Counted from the stretch's first letter, positions 22,720 through 33,769 are shown. The stretch is DNA of 64,000 bases from Anodontia alba (GCA_964016985.1 OZ024827.1:75712953-75776952); one strand, 5' to 3'. Notes: generated by a model not told the origin, from the letters alone. Made by a program: numbers and translations.

Positions 22720-23190
22720 TGGAGATATTGTGAATGCCTCTATTTGTCCTTTACACTATCTGCTAAACCACCAGGCTGAATTTAACCAAACTTGCTACAT
22801 GACTTCCCCACGTAAGGGTGCTCCAGAGCATTTTTTTTTCGTCCATCTGTTCGTCTGTCCTGTCACACTATTTCCTCCTAAATCATTGGCTGGAATTTAA
22901 TCAAACTTACATCTCCTCATGGTAAGGGTGTGCAAGAGCAAGTCCATCTGTCTGTCACACTATTAGCAACATTAGTATGGAGTGTGGAGATTTTTGCAGT
23001 GGTGTGCCATCAACTGCACATTCCATTTATCCCCAAACTTACTGCATGACATCCCATGTGGTAAGGGTGTGCTAGAGCAACATTATGTTTCCATCTGTCA
23101 GTCTGCCACACTATTAGCAAAGGGCCAGTTTGATCTTGAACTACTGTCACTAATGGTCAACTAAAGTTAGATTCAACTGTCTCTGGTTAG
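22720..23190. repeat. Unclassified repeat, CTGTCACACTATT words
   Basis: Three loosely similar segments with CTGTCACACTATT or TGCCACACTATTAGCA and GGTAAGGGTGTGC, about 120-140 bp apart. No coding frame. Confidence 0.45.
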
Positions 23191-23500
23191 AGGAAATGAT
23201 GTCAGTTTAGTGTCTATGGTGCGACCAAGGCAAATGCTCTGTTTTCTCTGGACACAAAATGGCGGCAGAGGGTAAAAACTGGTGTGCGTATGTGTTTGAA
23301 AATCTGAATGCAGGCAATATTTACAAGAGTCCTTCGATGATTTTAACGTTTATCTGGTGAAACATTATGTTTTGTAATATACATGACTGCAAAAAATGCG
23401 ACGCTTTATAAGCTGATCAAACTATTACATTTGTATGTTATGAACTTGTTCATAGCCACCATGACAGCTGACAAATGGTCGACTACATAAGCAGTTGTCT
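23191..23500. other. No feature seen
   Basis: Intergenic sequence with no recognised element or exon. Confidence 0.45.
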
Positions 23501-23717
23501 TGTAAATGTCCTAAAATTTCGAACACTTTATTCCATACTTTTTTGGCTGCAATTTTGCTTTTTATGCATTTGTCTCTTAAAATGCTTAGTGGAGTGGCAA
23601 ACCTTGAAGACCCTGATCAGACTGCTCCTTCAGGAGCAGTCTGATCTGGGTCTGCACTGTTTGCATATGGCATTTTGTCAGAAACTTTGATGTTCAAAAT
23701 TTTAGGACATTTACCAT
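23501..23717. mobile_element. TCCTAAAATTTCGAACAC palindromic MITE
   Basis: Left GTAAATGTCCTAAAATTTCG and right AAAATTTTAGGACATTTACC. The core GACCCTGATCAGACTGCTCC / GGAGCAGTCTGATCTGGGTC is perfect at the centre. It is the cleanest copy of this family. Confidence 0.85.
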
Positions 23718-23736
23718 ACCTTGTGAGGGGTATCTA

Positions 23737-23945
23737 TTAACCCTTTCACCCCTGAATTTCTGGATGGACTTTTCCATCTCTGAATTTGGACACATCCATT
23801 GTTGCAAATGAGGGTTTCTGTCAAAAGTCAATAATGAAATGGCAAACAGTGTATATCCTGATGAGACGGTAGCATGCGCTATCTCATCAGGATCTGCACT
23901 GTTTGCAAAGATATCTGTACTGGTCAGCATGGATGAAAAGGTTAA
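23737..23945. mobile_element. TTAA-flanked MITE, CCCTTTCACCCCTG family
   Basis: TTAA at 23737-23740 and 23942-23945. Ends CCCTTTCACCCCTGA and GGATGAAAAGG. The core is AACAGTGTATATCCTGATGA / TCATCAGGATCTGCACTGTT. Relics of the family are near 187 and 27054. Confidence 0.8.
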
Positions 23946-23999
23946 CATTCTTGTTGACAGAGGTTTTTTTTTTCATTTTCATCTACTGATTTAGCCTGC

Positions 24000-24246
24000 A
24001 GGGCCCAGTTGTTCAAAGCTAACGACATCGTTAGTTAACGATTCGTTAAAATTTACATCGAGTGATATGCAAATATTCTGAAATTTTTTGCTGAAAAAAT
24101 GTGAGTAGGTTTTGCAGTGCAAAAGCTACTCACATTTTTTCAGCAAAAAATATCAGAATATTGTGTATTGGATCAGCTAAAACAGTTAACGAAATGACCC
24201 TAAACGACTTCGTTAAACTAACGACGCTTTGAACAACTTGGCCCAG
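24000..24246. mobile_element. GGGCCCAGTTGTTC palindromic MITE
   Basis: Ends GGGCCCAGTTGTTCAAAGCT and GCTTTGAACAACTTGGCCCA. The interior GCTGAAAAAATGTGAGTAGG and complement form a strong hairpin. Family of 14604. Confidence 0.82.
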
Positions 24247-24316
24247 AGTGCTAAAGTTTAAATGTATACTAGATGAAGCAGTAATGTGAACTATAAATTT
24301 CATTTTATGCTTGTGT

Positions 24317-24680
24317 TTAAAGGCTCCATATTCCTCAAAAATAGACATTTTTCATCCAAAAAAGGATTAATAAATTGATACATGTACATAGTATTAATAC
24401 CATCATAAAATGTGGCATCTAACAACCTGTAAAATTTCAGTTAGTCTTTCATTTTTGAACTGGATCAGAAATGAAATGATTTTTTTTGTATCTCTGATAC
24501 GATAAAAAAAAAAAACAAAAACAAAAAAAAAAAAAACATTTCTTTTCAAGAAGGAGAGAGTAACTGAAATTTTACAGGCTGTCAGGTGCCACATTTTATG
24601 ATTGTATTAATACCATATCAATTTATTAAAACTTTCTTGAATAATGAAATGTCTGTTTTTGAGGGATATGGAGCCTTTAA
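24317..24680. mobile_element. TTAA-flanked MITE, AGGCTCCATATTCCTC family
   Basis: TTAA at 24317-24320 and 24677-24680, 356 bp between, palindromic along its whole length. Ends AGGCTCCATATTCCTCAAAA and TTTTGAGGGATATGGAGCCT. Second copy of 11643. Confidence 0.88.
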
Positions 24681-24829
24681 AACCTCAAAAATAATTAATA
24701 GAATTTGTTTATTAAACGGCTCACCCAAAAGCAGACTAACATTAACCTGCTGGTTGTAAATAGAAACAGACAGCATTTGTTTGCAATGCTTGAAATGTCA
24801 AATCTGATGCTCTGTTAAAAGTAACTTTT

Positions 24830-25030
24830 AATTATGCACCCTCAAAACTGTGTTTGTATTGGTGGGAGAGTAGACTGTTTTTATTTTGTCTGTCCATCCA
24901 TCTTTTTGTCCATCCAGCTTTTATACCCCCACCTCCCCACAAACTGTGTTTGTAGGGGTATACTGTTTTCCAAATGTCCACCTGCCTTTCTATCCATCTT
25001 TCTGTCAGTGATGTTTTACGTTCTGCTTCA
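24830..25030. repeat. CTGTCCATCCATC / TATACCCCCAC relic
   Basis: Two related segments with AAACTGTGTTTGTA, a TATACCCCCACC word and an inverted GGGGTATACTG. Probably the remains of the 13165-type element. Confidence 0.4.
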
Positions 25031-25046
25031 TATTTTGCACAGGAGA

Positions 25047-25274
25047 TTAACCCATTGTATACTGAATAGACTCTCCCATACTATATATTGGAAGAGTCCA
25101 ATTTCAATTTTAGGTACATCTGGCTATGCCATTTACATATTCCTAGAGAAAAATGGCTAAACTATTTGCAAACAGTGGAGACCCTGATCAGATGCCGCAT
25201 TCTGTGGCGTCTGATCTGGGTCCGCACTGTTTGCCAAGTACCCTTTTACGGGTCTCCCAACTACAATGGGTTAA
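25047..25274. mobile_element. TTAA-flanked MITE, CCCATTGTATACTG, reverse
   Basis: TTAA at 25047-25050 and 25271-25274. The ends are CCCATTGTATACTG and CTACAATGGG. The core is AACAGTGGAGACCCTGATCA / TGATCTGGGTCCGCACTGTT. Same family as the element at the MVD stop. Confidence 0.88.
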
Positions 25275-25585
25275 GGAATTTCATCATATTTTGTATAAAC
25301 CTTCATATTTATGGGACTTTGTTTTGAGCAACAAATAAAAGGTCACAGGGACAATGCTATCAGAATTATTTCACTTTCTAATTCTTTATGGACTGTTGTA
25401 TAAAGGATTTGGTGAAATCAACTCATCTGACAGTATTTTCTGAATTCATTTGTTACTTTGCCTAATCATTACAGATGTGTTCAACATTAAGACGTTCCCT
25501 GCAGAAAAAGTATGTTTGACAAGAATACAGCTTTTTGAACTTAATCACTTGGCTGCACTCACACAAGCAGTTGTTACCTTGTGGT
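25275..25585. other. No feature seen
   Basis: AT-rich intergenic DNA between MVD and the minus-strand gene; nothing recognised. Confidence 0.45.
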
Positions 25586-25589
25586 GGTG

Positions 25590-25880
25590 GCTGGGTATCT
25601 TACATCACGAAAACATGCCTATATAATTTTGACCCCCTTAAACCCCTCTTTTATATAGTAAAACTGGGGTTTACAGGGGTATACATTATTTTTCTTATTT
25701 CTGCTCAAAAACATAGATTGTGGGTACTCGTTGGAACTGCCTCATCGAGGTGGTTCCAACGAGTACCCACAATCTATGTTTTGAGCAGAAATGTGAAAAA
25801 TATCAGATTTTTTTAAACTGAAAATTTTCATTTTAAAAAATTTTCAGTGTATTTCAATAGGCATGTTTTCGTAATGTAAG
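25590..25880. mobile_element. ATCACGAAAACATGCC palindromic element
   Basis: Left ATCACGAAAACATGCCTATA; right TATTTCAATAGGCATGTTTT then CGTAAT. The centre is the ATTGTGGGTACTCGTTGGAA / TTCCAACGAGTACCCACAAT hairpin (25710-25770), nearly perfect. A relic with the same left arm is at 33300. Confidence 0.78.
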
Positions 25881-26090
25881 TCATGTTTGTTGTCACTTTG
25901 TTTTCATTTTCATCTGATGAGTCAGCTTGCAGAGTGCAAAAGCTTAAAATGAGCAGGAGCATGGAAAACACCTCAAAATTTATAGAGCAATATGGTTTAT
26001 TTTCAACTACAGTCTATTAACCACACCAACTTTTTATCTCTAAAATGATACTTCACTCAGCATTTTTATTATTTTAAGCAGAATAGATGT

Positions 26091-26310
26091 ACAGTAAATG
26101 TCCTAAAATTTCGAACACTTTATTCCATACTATTTTGGCCTGAATGTTGTTTTTATGCTCCTGTTGCTTAAAATACATAGTGGAATGGCAAACAGTGTAG
26201 ATCCTGATCAGACTGCTCCTTTTGGTTTTAGGAGCAGTCTGATCTGAGTCTGAACTGTTTGCATATGTCAGTTTTTCAGACAGTTTGGTGTTCCAAATTT
26301 TAGGACTTTC
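26091..26310. mobile_element. TCCTAAAATTTCGAACAC palindromic MITE
   Basis: Left GTAAATGTCCTAAAATTTCG; right TTCCAAATTTTAGGAC. The core is GATCCTGATCAGACTGCTCC / GGAGCAGTCTGATCTGAGTC. Full-length copy of the 23501 family. Confidence 0.83.
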
Positions 26311-26587
26311 AGAGGAGGCAATTCTGTTGAATATTTTTGACCCCCCTTCTGAATATATAGGGACCCACTGTAAAAAAAAAACATTCACTGCTTTGTAGTA
26401 AATTCTTTCAGTTCAGAATTTCAAAAAAATGTTTGATATGCAGAAAGCAGAATGGTAGCACAATAATGGTCTTCCTTGCAAACAAAGGCAGAATATCCAT
26501 TTGTAGTCAGTCGGCTTAAACAAAAAAAACATGATTTTACAATTTTTATGCTTCTAAGTGTATCAGTTCCTCTTAACGTCAGCTAGC

Positions 26588-26805
26588 TTAATCATTACCA
26601 CTTTTTGGGAAAATTCAGCAGATGACAAATTAATATTTTGTTTTTTTATTTTCCCCAGGAAATAGGTTTGTTCTTTTATGCAAACTGTCTCCTTGGAGAC
26701 AGTTTGCATGAAAGGACAAAGCCTATTACCTGAGAAAAATAATAGATAAAAAATTATTTAGAAATTTCGTCTGCTGAAATCTTTACCCAATTTGCTAAGT
26801 GTTAA
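26588..26805. mobile_element. TTAA-flanked MITE at the stop of the minus-strand gene
   Basis: TTAA at 26588-26591 and 26802-26805. Ends TCATTACCACTTTTTGGG and CCCAATTTGCTAAGTG. The centre TTTATGCAAACTGTCTCCTT / GGAGACAGTTTGCATGAAAG is nearly perfect. Family of 7464. On the minus strand it contains AATAAA at 26650-26645, which could serve the gene as a poly(A) signal. Confidence 0.87.
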
Positions 26806-27033
26806 GTTGATTGACTTGTTCTGTTGGCAGCTGGAGCAGATGCAGTGGGATGGCTGGGCAACCCTGAATGGGTCCTCTGTGGAAGAACAGTTCTGAGATA
26901 AACAATGAACTCATCGAAGTTGAAGGCCTTGTTCCCATAGCAAACCTCATGGGGACAGCATACGGGGAATGAGGCTGACCAGTCAGTCTTCATATAACAG
27001 CCAACTTTTTCTGTCATATTGGTTTGTGGGCAT
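26802..27033 (-). CDS. Terminal Cys-rich exon of a minus-strand gene
   Basis: On the minus strand an acceptor CTTTCCTTTCAG precedes an open frame of 77 full codons (entering with one base) to TAA. It encodes CPQTNMTEKVGCYMK, then PVCCPHEVCYGNKAF and a Ser/Thr/Pro/Ala-rich tail ending TSQST. Six Cys in about 35 residues suggest an extracellular protein. I do not recognise the domain. It may be the 3' exon of the kringle gene whose exon lies 7.4 kb upstream on the same strand, but the phases (2 here, 1 at the kringle donor) do not join directly, so at least one more exon would be needed. The stop lies within the TTAA duplication of the element at 26588-26805. Confidence 0.55.
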
Positions 27034-27049
27034 CTGAAAGGAAAGACCA

Positions 27050-27500
27050 AAGTTAACTCTTTCAGACTGGAAAAAGGGTTTTGCAAACAGCGTAGATCCA
27101 GATGAGATGGCTTATAATGAGCGATATTATGAGCCATGAATTTTGCAAATAGATTCTTTGCAAATTTGTTTTTGAGTTCTATTAAACCGTGACTAGGATT
27201 TTCGTTTGTTTCATATAACAGTCATAATACATGTAGTTTGAAAGGAACACGCTCAAGGTTGACTCTTCCTGCCCATCAGACTGGAATAAAGGCTTTGCCA
27301 ACAGTGTAGATCCAGAGCAGCATTAGTACATTAGATCAGAAAACGTTCAACCCTTAAAGTGCCACTAACAAATGCAGCAGATAGCATCCCTTTTTTTCTT
27401 GTCAGAGAAAATAAGGCTTGACATTTTATGACAATTCACATGAAATGCCAAACCTTATTTTCTAAAAAAGAAAAAAAAATGTATAAGTTAAGGATTGCAA
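27050..27500. repeat. Core-palindrome relics
   Basis: TTAACTCTTTCAGACTGG with AACAGCGTAGATCCAGATGA (27054-27125), a second decayed copy at 27255-27320, and a CTTAAAGTGCCACTAAC relic with a CATTTTATG / CATGAAATG centre (27352-27470). Confidence 0.5.
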
Positions 27501-27519
27501 ATGTATGTTCAGCATTAAG

Positions 27520-27548
27520 GTGTGTGTGTGTGGGGGGGGGGGGGGGTA
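27520..27548. repeat. (GT)n(G)n simple repeat
   Basis: A short GT tract runs into about sixteen G residues. Confidence 0.9.
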
Positions 27549-28232
27549 AAATATTCATTGTACCAAAACCTTATCTAGAGAACCTTTCATGCTACAAGTT
27601 ATTGATAATCATGTAACTTACTCTAAACATCTTATACCATCTTTTTGACAGAAGCAGAGAGTACATCCATGATGAAACCTATCCCCTTCCTTCAGCTGCA
27701 CCCCTCTGAATAAACATGGGTCTGAAAAGTCATGTAGCATTTTGGAAATTATTTCACTTACATAGGTACAATTCTACCAACTGTGTTATCACTTCAACAA
27801 CATTGGTCTAAATATTGTTGAAATACAAATAGCACTATTCTGCATATTATTGAAATACAAACAACGCTATCTAATATGCTATTTAAATACAAACTGCACT
27901 ATCCTATAAATTGTTGAAATACAAACTATTTTGTTGAAATACAAAAAGCACTATCCTATATGTTACTGAAATGCAAATAGCAGTATCCTATAATGGAAAT
28001 TCAAGCAGCACTATCATCTATTATTTAATACAATTAGCACTATCATATAATTGAAATCCAAACAGCACTATCCTATACATTACTGAAATACAAGCAGCAC
28101 TATCCTACATATTATTGAAATGCAAACAGCACAATCTTACATAAATTTGAATATAAAAAGCACTATCCTATATATTACTGAAACACAAACAACACTATCC
28201 TATATATTATTAAATACAAACAACACTGTCCT

Positions 28233-29044
28233 GCAATGGCTGCAAGCACTGGGTGCACAAGAAATGCAGTGGGCTCAAGCGCTTGAAAAATGACCCTGAC
28301 TACAGATGTACACGGTGCCAGGGAACTGCACGCCCCTTGGATGGCAGACCACAGAAGGAAGTCCAGGTCGGACCTGACAAGCTTGAGGTGGTAGCTTCCT
28401 TTTGCTACCTAGGAGACATGCTGTCAGCAGCAGGTGGCTATGAACTCTCAACCACAACATGTGAAAACAGCCTGGAAGAAGTTCAAGGACCTGCTACCAG
28501 TTCTCTCTTCACGCCACCTCTCTTTCAAAACACGTGGCCGTGTGTACAGCTCTTGTGTGCGGAGCGCAATGCTCCATGCCAGCAAGACTTGGCCATTGAC
28601 AAAGCCAAACCTCCAGCAATGACAAGGCAATGATCAGAGATCTGCAATGTCAGGCCGCAAGACATTGTCACCACCAGGTCCAATGAGCTACTTGCGCGGC
28701 TTTGCATTGAGGATCTGGACCTCATTCTGAAGGAGAGAAGACTCCGATGGTACGAACATGTGGAACGCTCCAATGGTGCAGTCAAGACAGCCTTTGACAT
28801 ACAGGTTGATGGAAAGCGTGGGCCTGGGAGGCCCAAAATGACATGGAAGCAGCTGACAGAGAGGGATTGCAGAGAGTGGAAGCTCTCGGCTATCAACCCT
28901 CATGATAGACATACCTGGAGATCTGGTGTGAGATCTGCCATGCGTGCAGCAAGCCAGCTATCTGGAAAGGGGGCCACTGATGTGGATGTTGCCCCTGTAC
29001 CTGCACGTTAATCAAAAATCCGATTATGCTGATATGATTATGAT
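28233..29044 (+). pseudogene. 5'-truncated non-LTR retrotransposon, C-terminal end
   Basis: Broken frames spell the C-terminal region of LINE-type reverse transcriptases: a zinc-finger-like CNGCKHWVHKKCSGL with YRCTRCQG, then FCYLGDMLSAAGG, GRVYSSCVRSAMLHASKTW, RRLRWYEHVERS and GRPKMTWKQLTERD, to a stop at 29009-29011. At least two frameshifts separate the blocks (near 28460 and 28640). The catalytic core and endonuclease are absent. ACTGTCCT flanks it at 28225-28232 and 29045-29052, and it ends in a TGATATGATTATGATG tail, so it is a 5'-truncated insertion. The clade was not determined. Confidence 0.85.
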
Positions 29045-29126
29045 GACTGTCCTATATGCTATTGAAAAACAAATATCACTATCCTATATATTATTGAAAT
29101 ACAAACAGCACTATCATATATATTAT

Positions 29127-29480
29127 GGCCTCGGTGGCTCAGTTGGATGCTTGTCAGACTGGTGATAGGAGGGTGGGTTCCACCCCCGCCAGGTCAGTAA
29201 ATTCTTTTGTGGAGATATGATCATGAAATATTTTCTACACCAGGTCAGCAAATTCTTTTGTGGAGATACGTATGATCATGAAATATTTTCTATCATCATT
29301 CTCTCCCTTCCGCTGATTCAAGAAGGGCAGTTGTCAGTTTCTGGCAAAAGAATGTGCACAATACTGGTTAACCACATAGAGGACTAAGCCTGCCCAGTTA
29401 AAGTGTTGTTAGGTAATTTGACCATGCTGGGCATGATCCCATTGGGTTGACTGGGCCATAACACCTCAACACAAACAAAC
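29127..29480 (+). mobile_element. tRNA-headed SINE with internal duplication
   Basis: The head has GTGGCTCAGTTGGATGC and GGGTTCCACCCCCGCC, followed by the shared body. A segment of about 60 bp (CCAGGTCAGTAAATTCTTTT through GAAATATTTTCTA) is present twice in tandem. The tail CCTCAACACAAAC ends near 29475. Confidence 0.85.
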
Positions 29481-30054
29481 ATATACATTATTGAAATGCA
29501 AACAACACTATCCTATATGTTGCTTAAATACAAACAACACTATCCTACCAGTTCATATTATTGAACAAACAACACTCCCACATATTACTAAAACACAAAC
29601 AATACTATCTTATATACTATCTAAATACAAATAACACTGTCCTATATATTACTGAAATACAAACAGCACTATCATATATCATTAAAATATATATAGCACT
29701 ACCCTATATATTGCTGAAATGCATAAAAACTCTATCCTATGTATTGAAATACAAACAGCACTGTCCTATATATTATTGAAATGCAAATAGTACTATCCTA
29801 CATATTGTTGAAATACAAACAACACTATCCTACATACTGAAATACAAACAACACTATCCTATACTATAAAATACAAACAACACTCATATATTATTGAAAT
29901 ACAAATGGCACTGTCATTTTATATTTGAAATACAATAACACTATCCTATAATGGAAATACAAGCAGCACTATCCTATAATTGAAATACAATTAGCACTAT
30001 CATATGTTATTGAAATTCAAACAGCACTATCCTATACATTACTGTATTATTGAG

Positions 30055-30240
30055 GAAAGCGCTGCTTGTAGTACGACAATTCGTATGATAATGCTGTGTG
30101 CATTTCAATAATATGTAGGATAGTGCTGCTTGTATTTCATTAATATATTGGATAAGGCTGTTTGTATTTCAACAATATGTATGATAGTGCTGTTAACATT
30201 TCAATAATATGTAGGATAGTTCTGCTTGTATGCTATTAAA
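30055..30240 (-). repeat. Inverted block within the minisatellite
   Basis: About five units read in the opposite orientation (ATTTCAATAATATGTAGGAT, AGTGCTGCTTGTATTTC), flanked on both sides by forward units. Confidence 0.85.
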
Positions 30241-30808
30241 TATATTATTGAAATACAAACAGCACTACATTTGATATGGAAATACAAACAGCACTATCCT
30301 ATATAATATTGGAATCCAAACAGCACTATCCTATATGTTATTGAAATACAAAGAACACTATCCTTTGTTTTACAGAATTACAAACCACAGTATCTTACAT
30401 TTTACTGAAATACTCACAATTGTATCCTGTATATTATTGAAATGCAAACAACACTATCCTAGATATTACTGAAGTACAAACAGCACTATCCTATATATTG
30501 AAATACATATAGCACTATATATATATTACTGAAATATAAATGGCATTATCCTAAATATTATTAAAATACAAATAGAACTATACCAAATATTGTTGAAATA
30601 CAAATTGCACTATCTGTTACATTGTTGAAATGTCTAAATAATGTCGAAATACAAATAGTAGTCGAAATATTGTTGAAATACAAACAACGCTTTGAATATT
30701 ACTGAAATGTAAACAGCATGTTCTAAATATTGAAATACAAACAACACCATCAGATATATTATTGAAATACATACGGCACTCTTTCATATGGAAATACAAA
30801 TAGCACTA

Positions 30809-32135
30809 CGAGGGTCCTGCAAAAAGTTTTTTTGTCACTGGGTTCGGATTACTTCAGTGCTACGTTTTATCAAACATATTTTTATTACAAACCTTCAAAG
30901 TATTCCCCCTTTACTGAAACACATTATTGTAACCTTTTTACCCAGTCGCGAAAAGCAGATAAATAGTCTTCTTTTGGTATCTGTTGGAGACACTGATACA
31001 TAGCGCAGCCAAGAGAACTTCTAGACGTATACTTATTTCCATAAAGCATTTTCTTAAGCCTTGGAAATAAAAAGAAGTCACAGGGACTTAGGTCAGGTGA
31101 ATAAGGTGGATGGTTTAAAACTTTCACGTTTCCAGAAGCCAAAAAAGACTTAACAACCTCACACTTATGAGAGGTGTTGTCATATAAAAGGTGGACTCCT
31201 GACCATCCTTTGCTTGGTTGTTTCTTATTGTAAAACTCTTTCACTTTCTTCAGTACAGAATTCTTGTAGAATCGGCCAGTGACTATGACCAGATGGACAA
31301 GGCACTTGAACGACTGGCCCACTTGAATTAAAGAAAATTGCGTACAACATCTTTTTATTTATCTTATGGTTCTCTTGGCAATACATGGGCGTTTTTGATC
31401 TTTTCGCTTCCATTGCTTATTATCAGCCCTTCTTTGTGACTCAAACATGTGCACCCAGGTTTCGTCACCTGTTAGCAAGTTAGAAATAACCCGACTATTA
31501 CTGCCTTTGTATGTTTTCAAAAGTTTCCGGGCACATTTAAGGCGTTGTGTCTTTTGCTCCTCAGTGAGCAAATGAGATACCCTCCAAGCGCAAACCTTTC
31601 TCAGGTCCAAACGCTTTTTCGGAATTGTTTGCACACTGCCTTCTGATATGCCAGTACAACTAGCTATATCTTTAACAGACAATCGCGCATCCTGTTCGAC
31701 CACAATCTTTACAGCAGCGATGTTAGCCTTGGTAACAGAGGTTTTAGGCCTTCCAGGACGGGTATCAACAGAAAATTTCCCAGCTTTAAAAGCTTTAACC
31801 CACCTGCGCATTGAAATGTTCTGAGGTCCATATATACCACACAATTCATTAAATATCTGCTTTGGATCTATATTAAGCCTAATGCGGCATTTAATATAGC
31901 TACGAATTTAAGTCTTCTTGTTCATGTTCTAATGTAACAAGTAAATTGGTCAGTGTATATGACTGCATCTATTTCAGTTTGAAATAACTCGGTCAGTTAG
32001 AAAGCAATTTGCACGAAATAAACGGGTATCGTTAGCTATTCAACACACCATTCAAGTGCAGTGAAGCATTTTAAAACATACCTGGGATAAAACCAAGGAA
32101 GCCTATTAGTGACAGAACTTTTTGCACGACGCCCG
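30809..32135 (-). mobile_element. mariner transposon, 1327 bp, inactive
   Basis: The left end CGAGGGTCCTGCAAAAAGTT and the right end read inverted (CGGGCGTCGTGCAAAAAGTT) are imperfect terminal repeats. The left flank is TA (30807-30808); the right is TG (32136-32137), a mutated TA, judged against the minisatellite consensus GCACTATCCTATA. Length and ends fit a mariner of the Tc1/mariner superfamily. Confidence 0.88.
30924..31925 (-). pseudogene. Broken mariner transposase
   Basis: The frame opens with ATG at 31925 but meets TAA after five codons (31910-31908), then continues open to 31359. The N-terminal half has a helix-turn-helix-like stretch with LSVKDIASCTGISEGSVQ and the mariner motif GDETWVH (first catalytic Asp). 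Further blocks lie in two other frames: KKMLYAIFFNSSGPV, then HLLYDNTSHK (second Asp) and HPPYSPDLSPCDFFLFP (third Asp) ending at 30924. There is at least one nonsense codon and two frameshifts. By count 33 residues separate the second and third Asp, where DD34D is usual. Not functional. Confidence 0.88.
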
Positions 32136-32870
32136 TGTCCTATATATTACTGGAATCCAAACAGCACTATCCTAAATGCTATTGAAATACAAAGGGCACT
32201 ATCCTACGTATTACGGAATTACAAACCACGCTGTCCTACATATTATTTTAACACACAACACTATCCCATATATTACTAAAATCCAAAAAACACTTTCCTA
32301 GATATCACTGATATACAGACAGCACTATCCTAATTATTGAAATACAAATAGCACTATCCTATATATTTCTGAAATACAAATGGCATTATCCTAAATATTA
32401 TTAAAATACAAACTGCACTATCCTTTATATTGTTGAAATGTCTAAATATTGTTGAAGTACAAATAGTAGTTAAAATATTGTTGAAATACAAACGATATTA
32501 CACCTAATATTACTAAAATACAAACAAAAGTTTTCTAAATACTGTTGAAATAAAACACTACCATATTCTAAATGTTGATGAAATACAAACAACACTATTC
32601 TAAGCATTGTTGAAATACAAAGAACACTAGTCTAGACAGTTTTGAAACACATTACACTGAAATACACAAAGAATTAGTCGAAATATTGTTGAATTAAAAC
32701 TGGCTTCTTTTCAACAAAGTAACCCCATTTATTTACTACACCTGACTAAATATTGATGAATTAAAAAGCACAAAACATTCTCTATATTATTCCATATTTT
32801 GCAAAACTGTTTTACTTGACATATTTTACTTTATTCAAATGAGAACGGCAAATAATTATCTGTAAATTGC

Positions 32871-33127
32871 TTACGGTAATTGTCCTAAAGTTTCGTCTAC
32901 CAACCTTTATGACAAAATGATACATGTATATGCAAAAAGTGCTGACCCAGATTAGACTGCTTCTCCAAGAGCAGTAGACAAGACCGCTCCTTCAGAAGCA
33001 CTCTGATATAGGTTTACACTTTTTGCCATTCATCTAAGAATTTTGTGAAATAAATGCACAAAAAAAAGAGAAAAAATAAATGGACAAAAATGTATGGAAT
33101 AAATGGTTAAAATTTTAGGACATTTAT
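32871..33127. mobile_element. TCCTAAAGTTTCG palindromic MITE
   Basis: Left GGTAATTGTCCTAAAGTTTC; right TAAAATTTTAGGACATTT. The core is GTGCTGACCCAGATTAGACT / CACTCTGATATAGGTTTACA with an extra partial repeat of the centre. Family of 23501. Confidence 0.75.
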
Positions 33128-33299
33128 ATTTTTAGCTACAAAACTTTTTGGACATTTATACTGTGCCTACAAAACAGTCAAATGCACCTTTCTTATTAAA
33201 ACTGCACTGAAAAACATAAGAATATTCTAGAAATTATGACAAATACTACAGCCTTCTAAGAATGCAGTCAATCATATTCAAGATCTAGTTGTCATAACT

Positions 33300-33475
33300 A
33301 AGGGGTACACATCACGAAAACATGTCTATATAATATTGACCCCCTTAAACCCCACTTTTATATAGTAAACCTGGGGTTTAGAGGGGTATACAATATTTTA
33401 CTTATTTCTGCTTTTATCAGAAATATGAAAAATATCATATTTTTTTTTATCTGAAAATTTCTATGTTTTGGTGGT
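33300..33475. repeat. Partial ATCACGAAAACATG element
   Basis: ATCACGAAAACATGTCTATA and CCTGGGGTTTAGAGGGGTAT match the left arm at 25590; the central hairpin is deleted. Confidence 0.65.
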
Positions 33476-33522
33476 TTTTGATTGTGTTGGGGTTTAACGA
33501 CACGTCAACCCTTGTCTTATCC

Positions 33523-33769
33523 TTAACCCTTAAAGCACCAAGAAAAACTGCATCTGAAAATGTCGTATATTTATGTCGTCTGCTGAATATTCTTGCAAAC
33601 TTTTATCAAACCTATTTTTGCATACAGGCAAACAGTGTGGACCCAGATCAGACTGCTCCTAAAGGAGCAGTCTGATCTAGGTCCACACTGTTTGCAGAAA
33701 TGACTTTTAAAACCACAAACAGATGACAAAGCAGACGACAAGAGTTGTGACTGGCGCTTTAAGGGTTAA
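33523..33769. mobile_element. TTAA-flanked MITE, CCCTTAAAGCACC family
   Basis: TTAA at 33523-33526 and 33766-33769. Ends CCCTTAAAGCACCA and TGGCGCTTTAAGGG. The core GTGGACCCAGATCAGACTGC / GCAGTCTGATCTAGGTCCAC is close to perfect. The right TTAA is shared with the next element. Confidence 0.87.

Larger units (their letters stand above)
27790..32780. repeat. 31-32 bp minisatellite with nested insertions
   Basis: The degenerate unit is close to ATTGAAATACAAACAGCACT plus ATCCTATATATT. It is interrupted by a LINE fragment (28233-29044), a SINE (29127-29480) and a mariner element (30809-32135). One block (about 30055-30240) is inverted. Units vary and include single-base and multi-base indels, so the array is old. 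Confidence 0.92.

Noticed and set aside
28253..28633. Single protein-coding gene of 126 codons
   Set aside because: Only the first half reads as LINE protein; after about 28460 the correct frame moves, so it is part of a broken retrotransposon.
27790..32780. CRISPR-like array in the minisatellite
   Set aside because: Units are contiguous and degenerate with no unique spacers, and the genome is eukaryotic with spliced genes.
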